The position numbers were made by a program, and so were the translations under genes. From NCBI GenBank assembly GCA_003797895.1, contig RKQB01000005.1:248001-312000 (forward strand): DNA of 64,000 bases. The letters run 5' to 3'. This document shows positions 53,155 to 61,034 of this stretch, in pieces. Every line of letters starts with the position of its first letter. Within the stretch, counting starts at the first letter, position 1. The stretch is from Cyclobacteriaceae bacterium YHN15 (GTDB lineage Bacteria; Bacteroidota; Bacteroidia; Cytophagales; Cyclobacteriaceae). The notes under the pieces were generated by a model, which saw only the letters and a list, made by a program, of their open reading frames with translations, had not been told where the DNA came from and ran no database searches.

Positions 53155-53466
53155 ATGTTACCAAGTAAAAAGTTTTGTCAATGGACAGCAATTTTGGGCC
53201 TTTCTATTTCCAAAACAGCGGTGTTGATGGCCCCTATCGCGATTGCAATGGCTTATAATCTGGGGCTTTCTCCCTATCCTTTTGCCATGGCAGTGATTCT
53301 GGCGGCTTCATCCGCTTTTATGACTCCTGTATCCTCCCCGGTAAATACTTTAGTGGTGGCGCCTGGTAATTATAAATTTGGAGATTTCATTAAAATTGGG
53401 GTGCCTTTTACTGTCATCGTAATGATCATAGCTATCTTTTTGATTCCTATGATTTTACCGTTTTAA
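53155..53466 (+). pseudogene. C-terminal remnant of an SLC13/DASS-type anion permease
   Basis: 103 codons matching only the last part of sodium-dependent SLC13 family permeases: [18 protein letters not shown] (cf. the SNT motif region), [56 protein letters not shown] and the closing IPMILPF. Intact proteins have about 450-600 residues, so roughly four fifths are missing. No upstream frame in the 60-base gap continues the homology, hence the 5' part was lost. The ORF is clean and starts with ATG, so it could still be translated as a two- to three-helix peptide. It overlaps the convergent dehydrogenase gene by 12 bases. Confidence 0.8.
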
Positions 53467-55056
53467 GCCCTTTCTTTCTTCATAAACTTCTCCAGGGATG
53501 ACCGCGCTGGATTTGTTCCCGAATTCATTCCTTATGAATGTCAGAATATCGGCAATTTCTATATCAGAGAGATGATCATAAGCAGGCATTTCCTGATTGT
53601 AAATTTCACCATTTACAGTGACTTCTCCGGACAATCCCATTAGCATGACACGGATCAATCTTCCTTTGTCGCCGGTAACCCAATCTGTTTTGGATAGAGG
53701 CGGTATCAAATCCTCTGCACCTTTTCCATCAGGACCATGGCAGGTAAGACAATGCTGCGTGTACAATTTGGCACCTGCTTCCAAGGCTTCAGGTACTTCA
53801 AAAGTCCAGTTTTCATCCATTAATTTGATCGGCTCAAGTTCCTTGGAATAGACAGGTAATGATGGATCCATTTTTTGATTCTCATCAATTTTTCTTATCC
53901 TGATAATTTTATCCTTGGATTCCGGCAATCCATCATACATCCAAGGTTGAAATCTTGGATGCCAATCCCTGTTACTAGTTGAGAAAAAGATGTCACCTTC
54001 TGGAGAAACAGCAATATCCCTGATTCTCCCAAAATGCTTTTGAAGAAAAATGCCTTCATTTTGGACTATTTCGCCCTTTTTATCCAAGTGTAGCACCCGA
54101 ATGGATTGGCCCTTCATCGTGGCCAATAGTAAGCTGTTTGTCCAATCAGAAATATCATCATACCCATAATAAGCCAATCCTGCTGTTGCTAGGGTAGGTG
54201 TCCAGGCAGCTAGTGGTTCTATGACATCTACTTGAGAGGCATATGTTACTTCCTTTTCTGAGTCAAGAAAACCCTGTACATCAGGCCAACCGTAATTTCC
54301 TCCTTTGACCAACAAATTGACCTCATCGTCATTCAGGGGTCCATGGTCAGAACCATACAGATTTTGGTTTTTGCCAAATGTCAACCCTTGCGTGTTTCTA
54401 AGTCCCATTGCCCAAACCGGGTTGTTTGGAAATGGATTGTCATCCGGAATACTGCCATCTAAGTTGATTCTCAGGATTTTCCCACCAAGAAAACGCTCAT
54501 CCTGGGTCAAATGGACCTTGCCAACATCACCCAAAGAAAAAAATAATTTGTCATCCTCTGAGATGGCTATCCTTGAACCATTGTGAAAAGTTGCCCCAGG
54601 GAGACTGTCAAAGAGGATTTTTGGGTTGATCAAAGATGCATTATCATATTCATACCTGACCAGTCTGGATTTGATTTCCTCCTCCTGACCTTGATTTGGA
54701 ATGCTAAAAGTATAGTGTAAGAATACCAAAGGTTTGGTCGGGTGAACTGCCATGCCCAATAGGCCATATGACTTCTTTGCAATCAGGTCTGGAACCTGAA
54801 AAATATCCTTTCGCTCTCCAGTTTTCAGATCCAATAAATGAATGGATCCACTCACTTGGGTAAACCAAAGTTTGCCGGAAACCCCTGCTTCAATGTCCCA
54901 AGGAACCTCCAGACCGCTTACTACCTCTGAAAGTTCGAGAACGGTATTTTCTAATTGAATATATCCAATTAGAGGAAAAGAAGCATCCCTATCTTTGGCC
55001 GGATTGCATGAAGGAAAGAGTAAAATAAGAAAAGCAATGAGGATGTGGTATTTCAT
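53455..55056 (-). CDS. PQQ-type sugar dehydrogenase fused to cytochrome c, lipoprotein
   Basis: Exported lipoprotein (lipobox LLFPSC, Cys about 17) with two domains. Residues about 45-400 are a six-bladed GSDH/aldose sugar dehydrogenase propeller: [76 protein letters not shown] and [11 protein letters not shown]. Residues about 430-510 are a cytochrome c domain with heme motif CLTCH in [15 protein letters not shown] and a Met ligand probably in [10 protein letters not shown]. It would oxidise sugars using PQQ and pass electrons to its own heme and then the respiratory chain. PQQ supply is unknown, as no pqq genes are present. Confidence 0.9.
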   Translation of the reverse strand: MKYHILIAFLILLFPSCNPAKDRDASFPLIGYIQLENTVLELSEVVSGLEVPWDIEAGVSGKLWFTQVSGSIHLLDLKTGERKDIFQVPDLIAKKSYGLLGMAVHPTKPLVFLHYTFSIPNQGQEEEIKSRLVRYEYDNASLINPKILFDSLPGATFHNGSRIAISEDDKLFFSLGDVGKVHLTQDERFLGGKILRINLDGSIPDDNPFPNNPVWAMGLRNTQGLTFGKNQNLYGSDHGPLNDDEVNLLVKGGNYGWPDVQGFLDSEKEVTYASQVDVIEPLAAWTPTLATAGLAYYGYDDISDWTNSLLLATMKGQSIRVLHLDKKGEIVQNEGIFLQKHFGRIRDIAVSPEGDIFFSTSNRDWHPRFQPWMYDGLPESKDKIIRIRKIDENQKMDPSLPVYSKELEPIKLMDENWTFEVPEALEAGAKLYTQHCLTCHGPDGKGAEDLIPPLSKTDWVTGDKGRLIRVMLMGLSGEVTVNGEIYNQEMPAYDHLSDIEIADILTFIRNEFGNKSSAVIPGEVYEERKGLKR

Positions 55057-55908
55057 TCTAAGGAGTTTTGATAACCCTAATATAAGAAGTAGGATGCTTT
55101 AGTAAGAAATAAAAATGATCAATGATAAATTACCGATGATGAATATCAAAACCAAATTCAATAACTTCTAAATCCCGGACGTTATTCTTCCTTTATCATT
55201 CAAGGCTATCTCATCCTGATTCTTCCTAATTCTTTGAATCATCATTTTCTTGAATGTTTAACTGTTTCAGTTCGGAGGAATCTTAAACATTTTATTTACA
55301 ACCAATTTCAGCATCGGACATTGATCTTCCAAACACTTATCTGATATCAGACCTCCAAACCCTTCTATTTCCCAATTTTAACTTTCCTCAACGTTTAGCC
55401 AACTTACTATAGGGGAGTTCTTTTTATGATATATATTTTAAACACAAAATAATTGTTTACAAATTTATTTTATTTAGTAAAATGTATTATATATTGATAA
55501 TCTAAAACTTTTAATGAAAAAAAATATAGCTTAATTTGCTTATTTAATAGTTATATTTTTCAAAAATATATTTAATATTTTTGAAAAATATAATTGAGAA
55601 CAATTTAATTACATTGAATTATTTGTATATTTTTTACCTTCAAATTCTACATAATATTACTATTTGGATTCACCCATTCATTATTTAGGAGGTTATAGTC
55701 GATGAAAATGGGTCTGGGGCGTAAAGGACAATCTGTTCATTTGAGTTATAAGGCAAATCGTCCTAATTCCATGAAATCCGTGAAATAAAATTTGGAATTT
55801 TCTGAAAAAATAAAATCGCCCGAAGTTAAAGATCAGGCATGGAATGATCATCTATGTGGAGAATCATGAATAACTCAAAAAATAAAAAGAGTTGTTTAAG
55901 AAGTTGTT
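55057..55908. other. Long AT-rich non-coding interval
   Basis: About 850 bases without a credible gene between the dehydrogenase start and the DUF4287-like gene. The core (about 55420-55660) is strongly AT-rich and contains the perfect inverted repeat at 55553-55591. No dnaA or DnaA-box cluster is visible, so I do not call an origin. The rest holds the upstream region of the dehydrogenase gene. Possible source of an unrecognised RNA or a recombination scar. Confidence 0.6.
55553..55591. repeat. Perfect 16-bp AT-rich inverted repeat
   Basis: ATATTTTTCAAAAATA (55553-55568) and TATTTTTGAAAAATAT (55576-55591) are exact reverse complements around a 7-base spacer. Each arm is itself nearly self-complementary (TTTTTCAAAAA). 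It lies in the AT-rich core far from any gene start. Confidence 0.8.
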
Positions 55909-56127
55909 TTACTCAAAGTGGTTTCCTGATCTTTTCTGGATCATCATGGCCCTTAAGGCAATGAATCGGGCAGTCCTATAAGTTAAGCCCTCATTTTCTG
56001 TAAGGTATTTGATGATTTTCTCCTGGTTATCTAGGTTAAGAATTTTGATCATTGAAATCCAATCATCTAGCGTTAATCCTGTATTTTTAAAAAGGATTTC
56101 CGCTATGGATGGTTCGTTTTCGTCCAT
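55909..56127 (-). CDS. Small DUF4287-like protein
   Basis: 72 residues, all helical in appearance. The run NTGLTLDDWISMIKILNLDN, then KIIKYLTENEGLTYRTARFI, fits the DUF4287 pattern (TGK..DDW..., a KH.EIV.WL segment, GL.h..A..IA). DUF4287 proteins are usually 70-190 residues and of unknown function. The alternating acidic N-terminus and basic C-terminus (IQKRSGNHFE) suggest a small soluble protein. It is isolated, bordered by the AT-rich gap and by the TetR gene 210 bases upstream. Confidence 0.7.
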   Translation of the reverse strand: MDENEPSIAEILFKNTGLTLDDWISMIKILNLDNQEKIIKYLTENEGLTYRTARFIALRAMMIQKRSGNHFE

Positions 56128-56337
56128 AGAAATAAAAGGCTAAGAAACTCTGTGGTCCAATTTGTTGATGGCCAGCAAGTTAATTAAAAAATGCATATAA
56201 ATGTAGTATTCGAATAAAAAATTGTTGTTTGAAATATTTGATTTTCCTCATTTAGGAGGTTCATTCCCAAAATGGAGTCTTTTAATTCTCCCTTGATTTG
56301 GTTCCCTGCAAAGAAGAGGATCACCGGTATATTTAAT

Positions 56338-56952
56338 TTACCTATCCAGCATGAGGGAAAAGGCTTGGTAACCATTCATGACAATTTGCTCTGATTCATT
56401 CACCTTAAACCTATTGGTACGTTTCCTGATTTTCAATGATACCAAACCATGTAGTGTAGCCAATATCATATAGGTCAGGGGTTCTACACTAAGCCCTCTG
56501 AAGTAGCCCTGTAACATGGCCTCCCTGACGGTCAGTTTTAGCATAGTAAAAATCGACTCACCTTCTTCCCATCCTTCGACTTCCTCACTTACCATGTGTT
56601 CAACGGGAGCCTTTAACATAAACATCAGGTCATAAATGATAGGATTCTCAATGGCAAATTGTATGTAAGATTTGCCCATCGCTTTGAGACGGCCCATGGG
56701 ATCTGCAATGGATGAAACGGATTCCATTTTTTTCTTTAAACTTTTGAATCCCTCGGTATGTAGGGTGTGAAATATCTCGTTTTTATCCTTAAAATAATGA
56801 TAAATGATACCTGGACTGTATTCAATACTTTCCGCAATATTCCGGATGGAAGTCTTTTCATAGCCCTCTTTGAAAAAAAGTTCCCTGGCAGCATTTAAGA
56901 TAAGTTCCTTTAGCTGTTCCTTTTCCCTGAGTTTTCTTTCACTTATTCCCAT
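56338..56952 (-). CDS. TetR/AcrR family transcriptional regulator
   Basis: 204 residues. N-terminal helix-turn-helix: LILNAARELFFKEGYEKTSI then NIAESIEYSPGIIYHYFKDKNEIF. The C-terminal ligand domain resembles the TetR_C/WHG type (IQFAIENPIIYDLMFMLKAP). It is divergent from the Tat-exported oxidoreductase at 57.1 kb, with 174 bases between the starts, which contain a palindromic candidate operator (56979-56995). It probably represses itself and perhaps that gene. Ligand unknown. Confidence 0.9.
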   Translation of the reverse strand: MGISERKLREKEQLKELILNAARELFFKEGYEKTSIRNIAESIEYSPGIIYHYFKDKNEIFHTLHTEGFKSLKKKMESVSSIADPMGRLKAMGKSYIQFAIENPIIYDLMFMLKAPVEHMVSEEVEGWEEGESIFTMLKLTVREAMLQGYFRGLSVEPLTYMILATLHGLVSLKIRKRTNRFKVNESEQIVMNGYQAFSLMLDR

Positions 56953-56978
56953 ATTATATTTTTAAACAATCGAATATT

Positions 56979-56995
56979 ATTAAACATTGTTCAAT
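56979..56995. promoter_or_regulatory. Candidate TetR operator
   Basis: ATTAAACATTGTTCAAT is a near-perfect 17-bp palindrome: the inner AACA-n-TGTT and the outer ATT/AAT pair, with one mismatched pair. A partial second copy (TTTAAACAATCGAAT) lies at about 56961-56975. Site is 27 bases upstream of the TetR start. Confidence 0.5.
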
Positions 56996-57126
56996 ATTGC
57001 AAGAAAAATGAAATGCTTTCTCAAAAAAAATGAAATCCGGTAAGTCACTCAAAAATAATTTTGGTTAAATTGCCTATATTGAATTTCTGGAATCTGTCCC
57101 ATCACTAACTCAACATAAAAAGTCCT

Positions 57127-58254
57127 ATGAACTCAAGAAGAGATTTCCTTCAAAAAATCACAGCCACAGCCTTCACCATACCTTTGGTTTCAGGAATTGT
57201 ACCCAAAACTTTTTCGAAGACCTCCTTGCCCGAGAAAGAAAAGAATGACAAGGTACTTCGTGTGGCTATTATGGGTTTGGGAAGCTATGCCAATCGGGTC
57301 GCTGATGCCATGAAAGACTGTAAAAGGGCAAAAATCACAGGCGTCATCAGCGGTACACCTTCTAAGATCAAGGATTGGCAGGCGAGGTTTGACATACCTG
57401 ATAAGAACTGCTATAATTATGAGAATTTCGATGCCATCAAGAATAATCCCGAAATCGATGCTGTCTATATCATCACCCCCAATTCCCTGCATCATCCACA
57501 GTGTCTAAGGGTGGCTGCTGCCGGTAAACATGTGATCTGTGAAAAACCCATGGCCATTAATGCCAAGCTTGGAAGAGAAATGGTGGAAGCTTGTAAAAAA
57601 GCCGGTGTTCATTTATTAATCGGATATCGAATGCACTTTGAAGCCAACACCAAAGAAATAGTACGTATGCGCAGGGATGGAGAATTGGGTAAAATTATGT
57701 TTTTCCAGGGTTTGAGCGGTTTCATTATCGGTGACCCCACACAATGGAGATTGAATAAGGAATTGGCCGGAGGTGGGGCCATGATGGATATAGGTATTTA
57801 TTCCATCAATGGATCAAGGTATATGATAGGAGAGGATCCTATTTGGGTGACTGCACAGGAGACCAAAACCGATCCAGTCAAGTTTAAAGAGGGTGTTGAT
57901 GAAACGATACAATTCCAAATGGGCTATCCTGGCGGAGCAGTGGCATCATGCCTTTCCACTTATAGCATGAATTACCTGGATAAGTTTTATCTCAATGGGA
58001 AAAACGGTTTTGCCGAGATGCAACCATCCACAGGATATGGTCCTATCAAAAGCTGGACAAATAAAGGTAGACTGGACCTTCCCCATGTTACCCATCAAAC
58101 TACCCAAATGGATGAAATGGCAGGGATAATTCTGGACGGCAATGTTCCGATGATCCCTGTGGACGGTGAAGAAGGATGGAAGGATATGGTTATCATTGAT
58201 GCCATATTTGAAGCGGTGAAAACAGGGAGGAAAGTGGAGATCAGGTATGTTTAA
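57127..58254 (+). CDS. Tat-exported Gfo/Idh/MocA family oxidoreductase
   Basis: 375 residues. The N-terminal Tat signal is MNSRRDFLQKITATAF (RRDFLQ motif) followed by a hydrophobic stretch and VSGIVPKTF. The Rossmann fold is RVAIMGLGSYANRVADAM and AVYIITPNSLHHPQCL, with motif ICEKPMAINAK carrying the catalytic Lys. The substrate domain contains GGGAMMDIGIYSINGSRYM. It resembles the periplasmic glucose-fructose oxidoreductase group, in which tightly bound NADP is exported with the folded protein via Tat. Substrate is likely a sugar or polyol. It is divergent from the TetR gene, a possible repressor. Confidence 0.92.
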   Translation: MNSRRDFLQKITATAFTIPLVSGIVPKTFSKTSLPEKEKNDKVLRVAIMGLGSYANRVADAMKDCKRAKITGVISGTPSKIKDWQARFDIPDKNCYNYENFDAIKNNPEIDAVYIITPNSLHHPQCLRVAAAGKHVICEKPMAINAKLGREMVEACKKAGVHLLIGYRMHFEANTKEIVRMRRDGELGKIMFFQGLSGFIIGDPTQWRLNKELAGGGAMMDIGIYSINGSRYMIGEDPIWVTAQETKTDPVKFKEGVDETIQFQMGYPGGAVASCLSTYSMNYLDKFYLNGKNGFAEMQPSTGYGPIKSWTNKGRLDLPHVTHQTTQMDEMAGIILDGNVPMIPVDGEEGWKDMVIIDAIFEAVKTGRKVEIRYV

Positions 58255-58345
58255 AATCCAAAAACCAAACTCCAATATTCAAAACCTGCCTGATGGTCAG
58301 GCGGGGTGTGAAATTATCAATAACCAAATAACCAATAACCAAATA
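58254..58345. repeat. Degenerate CCAA/ACCAAATA tract
   Basis: Runs of CCAAAAACCAAACTCCAA and then AATAACCAAATAACCAATAACCAA follow the oxidoreductase stop, interrupted by the palindromic element at 58285-58305. Same type as the tract after hisB; no coding potential. Confidence 0.65.
58285..58305. repeat. Short palindromic element, CCTGCCTGA type
   Basis: CCTGCCTGA and TCAGGCGGG pair over nine positions (one G-T) around TGG. A similar element occurs at 63963-63982. Both begin with a YYTGCCTGA core and are intergenic, which suggests a dispersed family. Confidence 0.55.
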
Positions 58346-58362
58346 TCAATTGAACTGAATGA

Positions 58363-58386
58363 TCTGAGGTGTTCAAAAACCTCAGA
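58363..58386. repeat. Inverted repeat TCTGAGGT/ACCTCAGA
   Basis: Perfect 8-bp arms at 58363-58370 and 58379-58386 with an 8-base loop, between the end of the oxidoreductase gene and the end of the convergent unknown gene. No T-run follows, so terminator function is doubtful. Confidence 0.5.
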
Positions 58387-58456
58387 GGATTTCCATTTCC
58401 TTAATGAAAACCCTTAATTCCTTAACTACTTAATTGTTCAATTCCGAAATCCGACC

Positions 58457-59062
58457 TCACTTCACCTCCAACCAATCATTATAGAATCTTGCGATTTCAG
58501 CAGGTAGCCGGAGTTCTTTGCTATGGATTTTTTCCATCAGCTCAGGGCAATCTTCAAAATACCTCTCCAGTCTTTTCTTTTTCAAACCAAAAACCCCTTG
58601 GGTAACACGCACAAAATAATCTTCATCACTTCTTTTGAAAAGGTCTACCCATTGTAAAACAAAAGAATCATATTCCAGAAATTCCCAATGATAATAAGTC
58701 AAAAATCCCCTTTGTTTTACTTTCAAAAAATATTTTTTACCAAGATTTTCCCGGCTTAAGTATTCAATAGTCAAAAAACTGGTACTTGTCTCAATCCAAT
58801 GGCTTTCAAAAACATCCTCACCTTTTTTATATCCCAATATCCTCTTCGGGCTGTATTTCTTTACAAAAATACCATTTCCCTTGAAACGGATTTTCTTATA
58901 GATTTTGGCAAAAGTCCCGCCTTTTCGGTCTTTGATGTGCCCGTACACGGTATCAAGGTTATGTCCTATAATATATCCTTGAAGATAATCAGTCTGGGCC
59001 ATGAGTTTATTAAAACCCCAAAAAAGAAAAAGCAGAAAGAATATTGGAATAGTTTTCAGCAT
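58457..59062 (-). CDS. Secreted hypothetical protein, 201 aa
   Basis: Family not recognised. A signal peptide (residues about 1-22, ending LMAQ) marks it as exported. The mature part has DYLQGYIIGHNLDTVYGHIK, YSPKRILGYKKGEDVFESHW, FLTYYHWEFLEYDSFVLQWV and FVRVTQGVFGLKKKRLERYF, with many aromatic and basic residues; it looks like a small beta-rich domain followed by a helical end (ELRLPAEIARFYNDWL). Such short exported proteins are common and uncharacterised in Bacteroidota. It converges with the repeat-rich 3' end of the oxidoreductase gene. Confidence 0.72.
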   Translation of the reverse strand: MLKTIPIFFLLFLFWGFNKLMAQTDYLQGYIIGHNLDTVYGHIKDRKGGTFAKIYKKIRFKGNGIFVKKYSPKRILGYKKGEDVFESHWIETSTSFLTIEYLSRENLGKKYFLKVKQRGFLTYYHWEFLEYDSFVLQWVDLFKRSDEDYFVRVTQGVFGLKKKRLERYFEDCPELMEKIHSKELRLPAEIARFYNDWLEVK

Positions 59063-59268
59063 TTACTTGTATTTTATGGATAATCACATGTATTAAAATT
59101 AAGAAAAAATTCCTGTCGTCAAGCTGGATTTTAAGGTAAACTTGATTTTATATATTTCCGGAGAGCTTGTCTTTACACTCAATAAAACATCGCAAAACCT
59201 CATTCTAAAGTTAAATCCTTCAGAGGAAAGATTGCACCTAAAATGGATCCTGGATTATTCTTTAAAAT

Positions 59269-59526
59269 TTATCGAATAAATATGAGAAGGGTCAGTTGAA
59301 AAATAATAAGTCCAATCAGTGCGATTAGTGTCGATTTGATTATGCTAAACCCCTGAGCAATCCTTATCCCGATCGTAAACAAAGTCATTAGCCAGAAAAA
59401 GTAAATTGTATATAGGCTAAGCAATAGGCCCCGCCAAAAAGTGGGTACGTTCAAGAGGTGCTCATATTCGCGCATGTCAATCACACCTACTATACTTAGA
59501 AAAGCATCTGTCAAATCATTAATCAT
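59269..59526 (-). CDS. Small two-TM membrane protein of the ABC exporter operon
   Basis: 85 residues with two hydrophobic segments (about 32-56 and 63-84) and a short amphipathic start (LTDAFLSIVGVIDMREYEHL). The run SIVGVID, then FTIGIRIAQGFSIIKS, is reminiscent of the C-terminal part of YIP1-family proteins, which have about 200 residues, so it may be a shortened relative. It begins 12 bases after the second permease gene and is the last gene of the TetR-ABC operon. Function unknown. Confidence 0.65.
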   Translation of the reverse strand: MINDLTDAFLSIVGVIDMREYEHLLNVPTFWRGLLLSLYTIYFFWLMTLFTIGIRIAQGFSIIKSTLIALIGLIIFQLTLLIFIR

Positions 59527-59537
59527 CGGACAAAAGA

Positions 59538-60251
59538 CTACCTGTCGAAAATTCTTTTTTTGAACTGCAAAAACAAGGCTGAAATCACAATTCCATAAAT
59601 AGTCAAACCAATAATAAAATAGAAAGCGGTGTTTCCATTGTTGATGCTGGCGTGAAAAAGCCTATAGGTCCAAAAGGCGGGTATTATTGAAAAGATGTAT
59701 TTCATATTGCCCACGATAAAAAATGAAAGCATCGGTAAAAGCAATACCAAATCTACCCCTTTGAAGAAAGCCATTCCTTCCACTTTGTTTTTGGCAAAGG
59801 TGGCAATGATAAAGGTGATAAATGGGGCGGTTAAACCGTACTGAATGGATAGCAAAAATGAGTTCAGTAAACCAGGATAGGCAATGCCACCCAAATTGAG
59901 CATTAAAAAGGCTCCAAAAGCTGAAAAGGCAGTAGCAAAAATTAAGCGGTAAAGGATGAAGTAAAAAGGGGAGATGGGCAAAACCCTTATGACCTGTAAG
60001 ACATTTTCATCCTTTTCTTCAAGAATGATAAAGGATATGATAAAGCCAAACATTATGGCTGTTTGAATACCTGCAAACATCAATATCATCCCATGGTGAT
60101 CTCCGACTATTGGATATTGGTCTGTCATGTAAGGAACAAAAAATCTTACAAAGACAATGAGAATAACGGGGGCAAACAGAAAAACTGTCAGGGTTTTATC
60201 CCTGAATATTTGCCGTAGGTCTGTATGGATCAAGGTTACTATTTTTTTCAT
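59538..60251 (-). CDS. ABC-2 type transporter permease (second subunit)
   Basis: 237 residues with six predicted TM segments. N-terminal cytoplasmic helix MKKIVTLIHTDLRQIFRDKT, TM1 near 22-40, and later VLQVIRVLPISPFYFILYRL, the ABC-2 amphipathic turn. ATG at 60251 is preferred over an upstream in-frame ATG because it starts the standard helix. It works with the adjacent permease and ATPase as an exporter heterodimer. The neighbouring TetR suggests drug or lipid export; similar gene sets are annotated as fluoroquinolone exporters, which is only by analogy. Confidence 0.85.
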   Translation of the reverse strand: MKKIVTLIHTDLRQIFRDKTLTVFLFAPVILIVFVRFFVPYMTDQYPIVGDHHGMILMFAGIQTAIMFGFIISFIILEEKDENVLQVIRVLPISPFYFILYRLIFATAFSAFGAFLMLNLGGIAYPGLLNSFLLSIQYGLTAPFITFIIATFAKNKVEGMAFFKGVDLVLLLPMLSFFIVGNMKYIFSIIPAFWTYRLFHASINNGNTAFYFIIGLTIYGIVISALFLQFKKRIFDR

Positions 60252-60338
60252 GTGATTATTTTTAATTTTTAATGGCCACATGGAATCTCGCAGATTGAAA
60301 AATGAATCCGGAGATTGGTATTTTAGATTTGCTCGATT

Positions 60339-61034
60339 TCATTTGAATACGTTTTTGGTGACGGCATATTTTGCCCAAATAAAAGTCACGATTGACCAAA
60401 TGATGCAAAGCAAATAGGCAGTCAGTATTTCTGAAGTGCTCGGATTGGTAGAAAATGAAAGATCATATAAGTCTATGGCAGGCTGGGTCGGGAAAAGCAC
60501 AAACCAAATTTTTGGTACCATTTCAAAGTATCCTAAAAAAGGCAATGAAAGCAATAAAATAATGCCCAAAGCCCTAAGGATATATTTGTTGAAAGTGGAT
60601 TGCCCGGCCACGGCCACAAAACCAAGCATGGAAAAAATAAATGTGGTGAGTATAGTTCCGGTAGTAAAATGAATGAAGTTGAAATCAAGTCCGTAACCCG
60701 CAATTACCATGGCATAGCAGCAGAACAAAGAAATAATGGTAAGGGCAATTGATTTCGATAAAATGTAGTTGCTTGTTTTTATCGGAGTAACCGCCAGTAC
60801 TTCCAATGTGTTTTCATTTTTTTCAAACAGAACCATTACCCCAATAAATAGAAAACCCAATAGGGCAGGGTCATTGAAAATTACCAGCACAAGAAGCTTT
60901 TCAATGTTGCCCATAGCTGCCAAGGCTTTGAATACCCCAACATAAATGGCAGTAACAATCAATGAAACGGTTATGATTTTGTTCTTATTGATCAATAAGA
61001 AGTCAAATTTTAGGAGATGTGCCAACTGCTTCAT
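60339..61034 (-). CDS. ABC-2 type transporter permease (first subunit)
   Basis: 231 residues with six TM segments. It begins MKQLAHLLKFDFLLINKNKI, then TM1 TVSLIVTAIYVGVFKAL, and has VLAVTPIKTSNYILSKSIAL after the second TM pair, again the ABC-2 turn seen in the partner permease. Its start codon abuts the ATPase stop codon directly, so coupling is certain. It is 87 bases upstream of the second permease. Confidence 0.86.
   Translation of the reverse strand: MKQLAHLLKFDFLLINKNKIITVSLIVTAIYVGVFKALAAMGNIEKLLVLVIFNDPALLGFLFIGVMVLFEKNENTLEVLAVTPIKTSNYILSKSIALTIISLFCCYAMVIAGYGLDFNFIHFTTGTILTTFIFSMLGFVAVAGQSTFNKYILRALGIILLLSLPFLGYFEMVPKIWFVLFPTQPAIDLYDLSFSTNPSTSEILTAYLLCIIWSIVTFIWAKYAVTKNVFK

Noticed and set aside
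55420..55660. AT-rich island considered as a replication origin
   Set aside because: No dnaA or origin-associated genes nearby and no cluster of DnaA boxes visible; kept only as a structural anomaly.
56184..56375. 63-codon minus-strand frame overlapping the TetR 3' end
   Set aside because: Overlaps the TetR gene, has no recognisable domain and no promoter, so not called as a gene.
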